Shown here piece by piece: positions 42,570-54,970 of a stretch of 64,000 nt of DNA. The translations under genes were made by a program, and so were the position numbers. A model generated the notes under the pieces. It was not told the DNA's origin and did no database searches. It saw only the letters and a list, made by a program, of their open reading frames with translations. How positions within the stretch are numbered: the first letter of the stretch is position 1; each line of letters opens with the position of its first letter. Source of the DNA: Brugia malayi (Eukaryota > Nematoda > Chromadorea > Rhabditida > Onchocercidae); the NCBI RefSeq assembly GCF_000002995.4, contig NW_025062284.1, forward strand, positions 310,001 to 374,000, given 5' to 3'.

Positions 42570-43442
42570 ATGTGACACAATGGTGACAAGCAATGACATA
42601 TTTTATGAGTAGCTAAAAGTTCAAAGAAAGCTTACATTGTTAGCTTCCTGAATCAATTTCATTACATCACTCTTTACCTTATCCATATCGGAGCCATAAT
42701 GATTTGTCTGTAATGAATCATTTACGGATAGTTAAAAATTGCTTCAGGAATTGCAATTAATCTAACAGAACAAGTAAAACAACCGGAAATGATGCTTTAG
42801 TGACAAACTGCAGAATAAACTGCATCCCATTTTAAATTGAAATATAAAATTGAAAATAATCTTAAATAGACTTACAATCTTTGAATCAACAAAAATGAGA
42901 GCGTTCAGGAAATGTATGTAATCATTCAGTTGAACACCGGTGTAATCCGGTGCCGGTTCACCCCATACGGCTGGTTCACGACGTAATCGTCGTGATATTC
43001 TTGCATGGATTTCATTTTGATCCGTAAAATTTGACTGAAAATTAACAAACAATTGCAAAAGTATTAGTTTGTTACAAATTTAATGAATAAAAGTTAAATG
43101 ATCAGATGATCAATTAGTTTGATCAGTTAAAAAAAAAAAAAAATCACGGAAAATCACGGAAAATTCACGTAATTTTATTTCTATTTTTAACTTCAATCAA
43201 AATTATATTTTATCTCTTAAAATGTTATTTATATTTATCACTATTTTTTGTTGATATTTGAAACATTATTGATTTGACGCAATTTTCTACTTTTCACGTA
43301 ACTTTCCACGTGACTAAGTTAACTTAAATTTTATCATTTTACTTACCTCATATGTAACGTTGAAATTAAAATTTGTTTCTGTTGAAGTTAAATGAAAAAA
43401 TAGAAGGATTAGAGGATGAAATAGAAATATGATCTTTAGCAT
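39011..43442 (-). CDS. ADAM/reprolysin-family membrane metalloprotease-like protein, reduced ectodomain
   Basis: Twelve minus-strand exons keep phase (43442-43347, 43034-42876, 42707-42636, 42526-42426, 41809-41698, 41483-41323, 41063-40817, 40477-40196, 40124-39973, 39898-39740, 39609-39368, 39216-39011), 662 residues. A hydrophobic signal peptide (MLKIIFLFHPLILLFF) is followed by a very short pro-region with a furin-like RRLRRE, then the M12B domain: ALIFVDSKITNHYG, NHDFAALISYRYAGGLAFVNG, and the zinc site HEVAHLLGVPH (195-205) with catalytic Glu196. The Met-turn is unusual (GCLK rather than CIM). A disintegrin start, CGNGVIEGEEECDCG, is followed by only ~25 residues before the membrane span (~318-336); no Cys-rich or EGF domain is present. 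The ~325-residue cytoplasmic tail has SH3-type proline runs (RPKQPPPPPP, KQPPPLPIKPP), an Asp-rich block and poly-Gln. Family assignment is firm; proteolytic activity is uncertain. Confidence 0.9.
40726..40786. repeat. 61-bp near-perfect palindrome (30-bp arms, 1-nt centre)
   Basis: 40726-40755 is the exact reverse complement of 40757-40786 (outer arm TAATTTCACTAGATTT, inner AAATTTAAAATTT). It lies in the ADAM intron between the disintegrin and transmembrane exons, about 200 bp from the edge (40523) of the segment duplicated at 13.5 kb. Confidence 0.92.
42067..42118. repeat. (GA)n microsatellite in an ADAM intron
   Basis: Near-pure AG dinucleotide run with one GGG interruption. It lies between the ADAM exons at 42426 and 41809. 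Confidence 0.95.
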
Positions 43443-44435
43443 ATCAATCAATCAAATCAATCAATCAATCAATCAATCATTAGCAATTGAATTCAGTAAG
43501 AGCAACAATAACGGTTTGTAATGATCGTTATCATATCACTGATCTGATAAGATTTGATAAGAAACTGAACACACATAATGCAATAATCATATCAATCAGA
43601 TTCCTAAAATTTGATTCATTTAAATTAGTCTGAAATTTTACTAATAATAGTTGAATTACTCGAAATTGACGAAAATTTAATAAATTCAAAAATCGCTACG
43701 ACATTTCGTCTTTATTTGATTATACAATAGCATATCATAAATTATAAAAAAAATTTTTTTTTAGTGCCATTTTAACTAATTTCTTATTTGCTTAATAACA
43801 ATAAAACAATAAATTTTGAACAATAAAGTTATTAACAATAAATTTTTAACGCAAATAAATGTAAACAACTTATTTAAATTGCTTTATAAATTATTGTAAA
43901 TAACAAAAAGAAATTTTGAATATATATTTGCTAATTTTTTTTTTTTTTTTTGAAAACATTAAAGATAATTTAAAATAATAAAATATTTTCAAGTATTTTC
44001 ATTTAGGTGGTTGAAAATATTTTCAAATAGCATTATCAACGAGCTAATTAATAATCGAATTAAACAAAATTTTCATTTGTGTATAAAGAAAAGGCTGAGA
44101 TCAACAATCAAGAAATAAAATTCAAGAATCATCCGGAAGCAGTGAAAAATTTGATCCGGAAACAATGAAAGTTAGATACTGTCGAAGTTAGTTACATTGA
44201 AATTACAAATAATAGTATAAAAGAGAAGAAGGATGGGTGACAATAGCATGACAGATAATGGTGACAGGTAATCTTCCGGTGCATATAATTATTATTTCTT
44301 CCTGTATGGCAACGTTACGAAGATGGGAATTCCTGTTCCGGAATTGCTGGATAATAAAGAGTCTATTGTAATTGAATTTTACATGAATCACTCATGATCC
44401 TTGTGGAATTTTTAGAAATTTTGCAACTATGAACA

Positions 44436-45190
44436 ATTAAAATTGAAATAAGCATGATAGCTAGTGTTGACGGCAAAAGTACTTCTGCTGAATAATTAAA
44501 ATTAAATAATTAAATTAAATGAATAATTAAAATTAAATAATTAAATTAAATGAATAATTAAAATTGAATAATTAATTAAATGAATAATTAAAATTGAATA
44601 ATTAAATTAAATGAATAATTAAAATTGAATAATTAAATTAATGAATAATTAAAATTGAATAATTAATTAAATGAATAATTAAAATTGAATAATTAATTAA
44701 ATGAATAATTAAAATTGAATAATTAAATTAAATGAATAATTAAAATTGAATAATTAAATTAAATGAATAATTAAAATTGAATAATTAATTAAATGAATAA
44801 TTAAAATTGAATAATTAAATTAAATGAATAATTAAAATTGAATAATTAAATTAAATGAATAATTAAAATTGAATAATTAATTAAATGAATAATTAAAATT
44901 GAATAATTAATTAAATGAATAATTAAAATTGAATAATTAAATTAAATGAATAATTAAAATTGAATAATCAATTAAATGAATAATTAAAATTGAATAATTA
45001 ATTAATTAAATGAATAATTAAAATTGAATAATCAATTAAATGAATAATTAAAATTGAATAATTAATTAAATGAATAATTAAAATTGAATAATCAATTAAA
45101 TGAATAATTAAAATTGAATAATTAATTAATTAAATGAATAATTAAAATTGAAATAAGCATGATAGCCAATGTTGACAGCAAAAGTACTTC
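44436..45190. repeat. AT-rich 28-30-bp minisatellite bracketed by 50-bp direct repeats
   Basis: The core, 44490-45140, is about 22 copies of AATGAATAATTAAAATTGAA plus TAATTAAATT, with ATT/ATTA/ATCAATT length variants. The array is flanked by direct repeats 44436-44485 and 45141-45190 (ATTAAAATTGAAATAAGCAT .. AAAAGTACTTC) differing at about three bases. Confidence 0.93.
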
Positions 45191-47452
45191 AATAATCTTT
45201 TGCTTATGATTTGACAAATTTATGAGAATACTTTATCTTATCAAAAATTAACTTATCAAATTAACTTTAAAATTCAGATTTAAAAAGGAAAAATTAAACG
45301 AGCGGAATTTAGTTCGAAGAGATAAATATATGATAGCTAATGAATGCAAATTTTGACAAAGAAAGGATAAAATTTTATTATCAAAATTATTTTTTCATTT
45401 AATTCAATTTTTTTTTTTTCAAATTAAAAAGAAAAAAGCAGAAAATTGATTTAATTAAAAAAAAAATTAGAAAATGTATAAAATATTTTAGCAAAAGCTG
45501 AAATAATTCAAAAAAAAAAAGCTATAAAATTGAAACGATTTGATCGGAAATGAAAATCAAAATTGCTTATTGGATCGGAATGAAATCAAATTTAAATCTG
45601 AAATTAAATTCAAACAAATGGATTAGCTTTTTTTTTACTTTTGCTTTTGCTTTAGCTTTAGCTTATTCTAAGTAATTACAAAAAGATTAAAAAATAAAGA
45701 AGTAATTTTGAAATTTAAACTTTTGAAATTGATAACTAAGTCTTTAGTAAGTATTCGAGATTTTTTTTTTTGTTCCATTCGAGAACAAAATAGCATTTAT
45801 GATACACAAATTTATTTCTTACTATTATAATTAGTTTTGAGTTTAATTTTTTATCGAAATTTCTAAACAAGTAAAAAAGCAAATATGAGATTTACTTGAA
45901 ATGAATTAATATTTGATATTCAGTAATTTATTTTACTTTTTCGTTTTGCTAAGAAGCAATGAAAATAAGTAGAACAATATAATTTGCAAATTAAAAAAGT
46001 TTTTAAAAAAGTTTGAAAAAACAATAATTTACATTTTTACTCACAAAAATGATTCTTTGGATAAATTTTAGAAAACAAAATTCGAATTAAAAGTTATTTT
46101 GAAGTACGACGAATAGTAATTATTAAAATATGTCGCATATTTTAATAAACAAATTTTAATAAACAATACACAAAATGTTTATGTGATAATAAAAAGTACA
46201 CAAATTGTTGAATAAATTTTGAATTTGTCTTACAAATTTTTACTGTCACAGAAATTTCTTTCTTTTAAAAAATAATTTGAAAAATTTATAAATGTATGTG
46301 AATTTAAAAAAATCAAGAATTTCTGTTAAAATCTCGAGATTTCCTGCTAAAATATATTCATATATTTATGCAAAGTAAACACTAATTAATATATTTACTT
46401 AATTAGAAATTACTAGAAAGAATAAAAAGAGACGGAAGGTATAAATTTTATAATTAATTTATCTCATCAGATAATTTTTTCTAAATTTATTATAATTAAT
46501 ATTTTTTAATCATATATTTTAATAATTTATTTTTTTTTCTTTTGATAAAAGATATTTTAATAAAAAAAAAAAAAAAAATCAGCAAATTTAATAATTTATT
46601 ATAATTGAAAAAAACGAAATTTGTTTAAAGAAATTTCAAAATTTTAATTTTAATGAAATAACATTCTATGAAATGAAAATTATGCAAATTTTTTCATAAC
46701 ATTAATATTTCAATAACGTAAAACAAATATATTTATGCTAATTTTGATATAATGCATTAAGTTCTATTGTACATGCACTTTGCATGCATGCATGCATGCA
46801 GTTTGCATGTCGAGAAAGAATTAGCCATCAAATTATGTGTTGACTTTTAGTACAAAATATAATATAATTATTTCAAAATTATTATTTTCAACTTTCTATC
46901 GGTAAATCAAATTGAGAAGTACAATTCAAGCATAAGTAATTCATTTAGTAATTTTATTATTTATTTTTAAAATTGAAGCAAAAAGTCAAAGGTCAAAAAA
47001 CGGAAGAACAATATTCGACTTCTAATAATTGAAATATACATATGTGACAAAAATAGTTCCGTAAAAGTTTTCCGGACGATGAAATGAGAAAAAGTCTTTT
47101 CTATTATGGTTCAGGAAAAATACTGAAATTGCATCCAGTAATCTAAACTTTATTTAAACAATTTTTTTTTTTTTTTTTTGTTGTTTTCAGGAAAAAGAAA
47201 AATTAATTTGAATTCAATGAATGTTTCGAATTTATTATTTAAGTATGCTAATTAGCTTTCATTCATTTATTTCACTGAATGATTGGAAAAGAAAGAAAAA
47301 TGAATTAAAGAAAGGAAAATTTCTCTAAAAAAAAAAAAAAAAAAATGTCTGCCAGAAGTGAAAAAAAGTTTTTTTTTGCATTCATTTAGCAATGATTAAT
47401 TCATAAAATGAAATGAAACGAATACCAAATGAATAGAACCTATTTAAGCTTA

Positions 47453-47860
47453 AATTAGCTTAGCTTAGCTTAGCTTAGCTTAGCTTAGCTTAGCTTAGAT
47501 TAGCTTAGCTTAACTTAACTTAGCTTAACTTAACTTAACTTAGCTTAACTTAACTTAGATTAGCTTAGCTTAGCTTAGCTTAACTTAACTTAGCTTAGCT
47601 TAACTTAACTTAGCTTAGCTTAGCTTAGATTAGCTTAGCTTAGCTTAGCTTAACTTAACTTAGCTTAGCTTAACTTAACTTAGCTTAGCTTAGATTAGCT
47701 TAGCTTAACTTAACTTAGCTTAGCTTAACTTAACTTAGCTTAGCTTAGCTTAGATTAGCTTAGCTTAGCTTAGATTAGCTTAGGTTAGCTTAGCTTAACT
47801 TAACTTAGCTTAACTTAACTTAGCTTAGCTTAACTTAGCTTAACTTAGCTTAGCTTAGAA
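47453..47860. repeat. TTAGC/TTAAC pentanucleotide array
   Basis: About 80 copies of a pentamer, mostly TTAGC with blocks of TTAAC and occasional TTAGA, plus one TTAGG. The blocks repeat in an ordered way. It is followed at 47861 by GAATTACACTCATTTTAAAATTC-like sequence that recurs at 47980-48008 next to another TTAGC pair. Confidence 0.93.
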
Positions 47861-48010
47861 TTACACTCATTTTAAAATTCTTTTCTACCTGAAATTTCAA
47901 AACAACAAAGAAGTTGCAAAAATGTATTAGCGAAGACACATACACAGACATACACATACATATATATTATACTTAGCTTAGAGTTACATTCATTTTAAAA
48001 TTCTTTTCTA

Positions 48011-48115
48011 CACACACACACACACACACACACATACACACACACACATACACACACACACATACACATACACACACACATACACACATACACACATACA
48101 CACACACATACATAT
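48011..48115. repeat. (CA)n / CATACACA microsatellite
   Basis: CA dinucleotides interrupted periodically by TA, in gene-free DNA just after the TTAGC array. Confidence 0.95.
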
Positions 48116-49865
48116 GCATAAAGAGAAAAAGAACTTTTTTCTTAAAATTTAAATGGAATGTACTTAGACTGATAAGCTTTAAGTTGCAAAATGGGAAAAC
48201 TCTTCCTGAAACTGTCTCTATCAGTTTTATCAGTGATAGGAGATAATAAAGAGTGAAATTATGTTGTGAATGATAAGATGACAGGATGACTCATACATGT
48301 GTCACCAATGGATGAGTCATATCATCCCTAGAAAGAGTATTCACTAGGAAATAGTGTCACATTGTCACATAATCTAAGTGTAAGCTAGCATATGGAAGCA
48401 TTTAGCATAATAATAAATATTTGAGAGAGAAAGCAATTCTATCAGTTATTCCATTTTTATGCTTTTTTTTATTTAAAACGAATTTTGCTAAGCATTTTTG
48501 AGAGAAAATTGATGACATTGTTTAATGCAAACTAAATATAAATTCAAAAATTTCACTCTCTCTCTTCTCTCTCTCTCTCTCTCTCTCCCTCTCTCTTTGA
48601 TGGAAAATAATAAATTCAAATAAAATGATTGCTTGTTATTTCGTTTATTTTTGAAGCACTACCGTATCAACAAAATAAATATTTCAAGCTTTACAGTAAT
48701 CGAGAATTAGTATTTTAGTAGTACTTTTTCGAGAATAAAAAAAAAAAAAAAAGGAAATATATCAAAAGGTCAGAGAAAAAGTTAAACAATTAAATTGTCT
48801 GAAACAAATTTCTCACTTTCAAATATTACACAATATTGAATGAATAAAAAGTCGTATATAGCGATGATGAAAATAATGATGGCGGTATTTGTCAGCATTT
48901 TTCCGCTCATCATCAATTGATTTGAGTAATAAGTTAGAGGTAGGATGTAGCATTGAATCTAATGCAATAATTTACTAGAATTACACCATAATTTAAAAAT
49001 GAAATAATTAAATTATAGCCCTACTCACCTCTCTTCCTTTTCCTAATATATTAATTAAATTTATATATTAATTAAGGATTGAAACTAATAATCGATACTT
49101 ACCTTACTCTGAAAATGATCCTACCTGCATTTAGCAGAGCAAGACAGATACAAAATTACAATTTAGTCTAACTACTAATCTAATTTTTTTTTTCTCGAGA
49201 ATTATTAATTATTTTAATGAAGAGTGAAGCTTCTATTCTATAATTCTGAAATAGTTAATAAGGAACAGACATAGCATAGTTAATTGACAAATATCTGAAA
49301 TCTCAACCTCTAACAGAAAAAAATAAAAAAAAAAAGAATATATTGCTTTAGGAGTATATTCGAGAATTCGAGAATTGTCAATCAGTGCTAGCCATTTGAA
49401 TTGTCTATGACTAATCCGTTGCTTAAAATTGACATACTTTAAAATTGTCCCCAATTTTCGAGTCAATTAATTTTGTCTCATGAAAATTCCATACAAATTT
49501 ACATTACAATACTATCATTTCAAACATTTAACTTACTATTAGCTCAGAAATATTAAAGAACCAAAAAAAAAAGAAATTAATTTGGCCAATAATTTCAAAC
49601 AAATCACAGTAAATGGATTAAGCTTTCCTCAGATTATTAATATTATTATTATTATTACTATTACTATTATTATTATTAATAACAAAAAAATATTTGTATT
49701 TAACGATAATAAGAAATAATAGTATTCGAACTGATCACAAAACTATGTTAAACGATAATATTAACATCAAATTTTGAAAAGTAAAGTATTAATGGATTGA
49801 ATGTCTTTCATATTTCATTTCTTAATAGAATATTCTTCAGAGAAAGTGAAAAAGAAGTCAAAATG

Positions 49866-50652
49866 ATTCTCTCTTTCAAGACAGAGACAAAATTCTCTCT
49901 TTCGAGATAGAATTCTCTCTTTTTCGAGACAAAATTCTCTCTTTCGAGACAAAATTCTCTCTTTCAAGACAAAATTCTCTCTTTCGAGATAAAATTCTCT
50001 CTTTTTCGAGACAAAATTCTCTCTTTCGAGACAAAATTCTCTCTTTCGAGATAAAATTCTCTCTTTCGAGACAAAATTCTCTCTTTTTCGAGACAAAATT
50101 CTCTCTTTCGAGACAAAATTCTCTCTTTCGAGACAAAATTCTCTCTTTCGAGATAAAATTCTCTCTTTTTCGAGACAAAATTCTCTCTTTTTCGAGACAA
50201 AATTCTCTCTTTCGAGACAAAATTCTCTCTTTTCCGAGACAAAATTCTTTCTTTCGAGACAAAATTCTCTCTTTCAAGACTAAATTCTCTCTTTTTCGAT
50301 ACAAAATTCTCTTTTTCGAGACAAAATTCTCTCTTTTTCGAGACAAAATTCTCTCTTTCGAGACAAAATTCTCTCTTTCAAGACTAAATTCTCTCTTTTT
50401 CGATACAAAATTCTCTTTTTCGATACAAAATTCTCTTTTTCGAGACAAAATTCTCTCTTTCGAGACAAAATTCTCTCTTTCGAGATAAAATTCTCTCTTT
50501 TTCGAGACAAAATTCTCTCTTTTCCGAGACAAAATTCTTTCTTTCGAGACAAAATTCTCTCTTTCAAGACAAAATTCTCTCTTTTTCGATACAAAATTCT
50601 CTCTTTTCCGAGACAAAATTCTCTCTTTCGAGACAAAATTCTCTCTCTCGAG
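49866..50652. repeat. 20/22-bp minisatellite, stop-free on the minus strand
   Basis: About 38 copies of GACAAAATTCTCTCTTTCGA, with a 22-bp variant containing an extra TT. On the minus strand the unit has no stop codon in any frame, so long frames with RENFVSK / ERILSRK / REFCLEK cycles run through it (longest ~290 codons, 50754-49876). No start context, splice sites or protein similarity support a gene. Confidence 0.93.
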
Positions 50653-52569
50653 GAATAAAAAAAAGAAAAAAATTATCAAAGTAATTGGAATATTTCTTCT
50701 GCAAAGAATGAAATAAAAATTATACATCAGCGAGAAAGAGAAAAAGTTTTTCAAAAGAGAGAGAGAGAGGGAAGTAAGTGGTATATGTATTGTTAGTCAT
50801 ATGGTCCATAAATAGTTGAGTTGATCGAAAACTATGCAAAAAAAGAATTGATACAAATGAAATTGAAATTAACAGACCGGTAGAGAAAACCGGACAATCT
50901 ACAATGGAATTTCTGGTCCGGAAAGTTTTCAAATAACAATGAAAATTGCACACTATAATAGAATTTCCCTTGATAACACAACTAATATCCTAAATTTTTC
51001 TGATCTATTCTCTCTCCCTCTCTCTTTTTCTCTCCCCCTCTCTCTCCCTCTCTCTCTCTCTTTAGTAAAACTCCCTTATTTGCACATTTATTTGTCCAAT
51101 TAAATTGCTTTTCACAAAGATAAATGTATTAGCAAAGGAATTATAGAAGATAATGTCCATCAAATAAAACATTTCAAATTTGAATTAAAATCTTGAAATT
51201 AATTGAAAATGCAGTAATCACATCAATTTTAAATTTAAATTTTGAAATATAAAAGTGATAATGAAAAATTCTGTGAAAAAATGATGATTGAATTCTTCGA
51301 TGATTTTATTTTTGTAATCTCGATGAAAAGTAAAGTTAAAAAGTGAATTAGCACTTATCATTTCAAGTTTAGTCTTATTTTATCCTAAAAATATCTGGAT
51401 TGCAACCGGATGTTATCATCCAGACAAGTCTAAGTGTCTTTTAAATTTTATAAAAAAGAAATTAAATAGGCACAAAGAAGGAATAATTAAAGTAAGAAAA
51501 AAAAAACAAACAAACAAATAATTAAACAGCTAGCACATTGTTGTTGAAGAAATGTTTAAATAATTTTCATATTAACAAGAAAATATTTCTAATTGCAACA
51601 AATGAAATTTGATTTTAGAAGAAAAGAATGAAATTTTGTCTTTGACAGGAATAAATGATTCAAAAGAAAACAAATAAGTAAACAAATAAATAAGTAAGTA
51701 AACAATGGATAAAAAATAGTGAAACAATAAAAATGCAAATATATTAACGAAATTATTATATTTCAAAGTTAATTATTTTCATTTTATTGTTTACAATTTA
51801 CTTCTACTGCACAAATTTTAATTTCCAAATGAAAATTCCGGAAGAGAAATAAACCAAATTGAGAGATTGAAGAATTCACATCATTTTATTAAATGATAAT
51901 AACATTAAACTTTTAATAGAATAGTTGACAAAAACATTTTGATGGCTTTTTTTTTTTTTTTTCACAAAGAGAATATGCAATGAAAATGATTAAAAATTAG
52001 TTAAACTGCATGAGAATTTGTTCAAATTGGAATGAAATCGGACAGGTGCGCAGATGCGCAGATGTGCAGATGGTATCATATTGATGCACATATATCGAAA
52101 GCAAAATAGAAAATTTCAATGAAATCATATCAATCAATTTACTATATTTTTTTACATATAAAACATTATCAGAAGTTTTCAAATAATAAATAAAATGTTG
52201 AATAATCGATAAATAATTAAATTTGTAATTTCAAACAATAAGTTTATTTGTTACTTCTTGGGTTGATCAATTCTGATTGGTGATAAATTAATTGTTGCGT
52301 TGATCAGTTCTGATTAGTGATAAATTAAAAGATGAAAATTTTGATCAGTTTATTGATTAGTCAATAAAATCCATTTGTGACTTTTCTTCTTTCAAAAAAA
52401 TCAATAAAGTTTTGCCCAAAAAAAAAAAAAAAATGTATTCAATGTAATTTTGATAAAATATGGCCAAGTGTTTTTTTTTTTATCAAAATGAATATTCCCA
52501 ATCCGACAGGTAACTGTGGGAATTTATTTAATCTCAAATCTCTCAGAAGTTTTTTCTTGACCAGGAAGT

Positions 52570-52605
52570 TCCCCCCCCCCCGCTTCACCCCTTCTCTCCC
52601 CCCCC
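52570..52605. repeat. Poly-C rich tract
   Basis: Runs of C (about 12 and 8) separated by GCTTCACCCCTTCTCT. This is strikingly GC-rich in an AT-rich region; on the opposite strand the G-runs could form a G-quadruplex. Confidence 0.85.
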
Positions 52606-53384
52606 GTACAAAAGTGCAAAATTAACATTTAATTAACATTTTTGTGAAAACTAATGATTAGCAATGGGTTATATTTAATTTTTTAAATTTCTCTACATTT
52701 GATTACCTTTGACCTTTGACCTTATATCAAAAATTTTCTCATAATGTATCGATTTGTAGCATTGTTTGTAATTGTAGAGTAATTCTCGAGAAAGAAGGGA
52801 GAAAAAAAAAAAGAATTGCAAATAGAAATAGTAACTGGGCGCTAGTGGTAGTAGCAGAGCGCTTTTCAACACTTTCACATCTTTCCTTTAACTTTAATTA
52901 GCTTAACATTTATGCATTATTCTCTCACCCACAAAAAACATAAGTCAATGTGAAATGAGAAAAAAACATTTTTCAAATTTCATAGTGCAAAAGAAAGATA
53001 ATAGTTTTTTTTTTTAGTGAATTTCACAAGGACAAATGAATAATATCTGAATCTGAGATCATCACACTACGACTGACTACTACCGAACACATTCAGATCA
53101 CTTACTCTTCCATCAATCACCAAAGCCGCCACCGATACTGCCACTGCCGCCACAGCTTTCATATTTCTTCTAATGGCTAACAATCCCAAGAAGCGTACAC
53201 ATACACATACACACATACACATACATACATACACATACACAGACACACATATATCCGAATAGTAATTAAGAATAGAAGGAAATGCAGCAAGAAAATGTAC
53301 TTTTTTTTTCTGCCAGTTGTGTCATTCATCTGTTTCAGGAGATCGCTGCTTAAACGAGAATTACCGACAGAAGTGGCTTATGCA

Positions 53385-53660
53385 GTAAGAATTCTCGGTA
53401 GATGCCAGAGGAGCAATAATACCTCGGTAGATACTAGCAGTAATATCTCAGTAGATACTAGAATAGTAGTAATACCTCGGTAGGTGCAGAAGAGCAGTAA
53501 TACCTCGGTAAATACTAGAAGAGTAGTACTACCTCGGTAGATACTAGAGGAGCAGTACTACCTTGGTAGATACTAGAAAAGTAGAACTACCTCGGTACAT
53601 ACTAGAAGAGTAGTAATATCTCGGTAGATACTAGAAGAGCAGTAATACCTCGGTAAATCT
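53385..53660. repeat. ~29-bp minisatellite
   Basis: About nine copies of AGTAATACCTCGGTAGATAC plus TAGAAGAGC with substitutions and small indels. No coding potential is supported. Confidence 0.9.
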
Positions 53661-53814
53661 ATTAATCTCATTGATTTCTGTACTTTGTTTACAATGCCAA
53701 TTGATTCTTGTAATTAATTATTTATGGAAAAGTTAATCGAGCAAGAAAAGAATTTTTGTTACACAAAAGATTTAAATAAATCAAAGAAAGTATCATTGTG
53801 AATAGACGAGATGA

Positions 53815-54000
53815 CTGACCTTTAGAACTTTAGGATTACTGACCTTTAGAACTTTAGGATTACTGACCTTTAGAACATTTAGAATAGTGACCTTTAGAAC
53901 TTTAAGATTACTGACCTTTAGAACTTTAAAATTACTGACCTTTAGAACTTTAAGATTACTGACCTTTAGAACTTTAAGATTACTGACCTTTAGAACTTTA
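53815..54000. repeat. ~24-bp minisatellite, ~8 copies
   Basis: Copies of CTGACCTTTAGAACTTTAAG plus ATTA, with GG/AG variants. It lies about 150 bp from the 29-bp array. Confidence 0.92.
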
Positions 54001-54831
54001 AAAATTAGTTAAAGAATTCAATCTTCAAACATTTCCTCAACGAAAGGACTTTCTCTCTTTGTTTAGTTTAACAAATTAATAAGCCTTTTCGTTCCTCTCA
54101 AAAGTAAAAAAAAAAAAAAGAAAAGAAAGAAAAGAAGGAAGGAAGGAAGGAGAAGCGAACATGGCTTGTTGAAATGAAAAGGCTAAGAATAAAATGAAAT
54201 GGAGAAAGGATAGATGGATATATCTATCTACTATTTATAATTGCTAGGACAATTGACCATCGGTCATTTTGTTGATAACTGACCGAGCAAGCATACACTC
54301 TAAAATTTATTGAATAAAGCTGTTGGCATTATTTCGTTCAAACAATGTACTATCGATAGAGGTAGATTAAGCATTCGTTGGATTAGTAACGATGCAAAAA
54401 GGAAGGAAAATTTGAAACTTTCTCGATGGAAAGATGAATGCTAGGAATGAACAGGTAAGAGTGGAACTTACCTGTTTGACCCGGAATTGAAAAAAGATTT
54501 GATTTGACCTTAAGGTGAAAATAACGATTAGCAGCTGTGACAGAGAGATGTGACAAATATTTGTTGCATTGAATTCAATCTGTTCAGTGATTTAGAGGAT
54601 GATGAGATTAGTTTTAATAAGAAATTTATATAATACTAAATTGAAATATCTTTTGGACAAATACCTCTCTGTCTAAGGGATGAGTCATCGTCATCATTTT
54701 AGCACAAAAGAGAGAGACAAATTCAAATTTGGCTTAGAAAACAGATGCGTTTTTATTTTAAATAACACAATGATTTATGACATTTGGCTCAATTCAGTTT
54801 GTTATGAAACAAAAGAGCTTTAAAATTTTAA

Positions 54832-54970
54832 CCCAAAAAGAATTTTAAAATTTTAACCCAAAAAGAATTTTAAAATTTTAATTCAAAAAGAATTTTAAAA
54901 TTTTAATTCAAAAAGAATTTTAAAATTTTAATTCAAAAAAGAGTTTTAAAATTTTAACTCAAAAAGAGCT
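54832..54970. repeat. ~25-bp A/T minisatellite, ~6 copies
   Basis: Copies of AAAAAGAATTTTAAAATTTT plus AACCC or AATTC. Each unit contains the self-complementary core AATTTTAAAATT. Confidence 0.9.

Noticed and set aside
49876..50754. 292-codon minus-strand open frame
   Set aside because: A by-product of a 20-bp tandem unit lacking stops; no similarity or gene structure.
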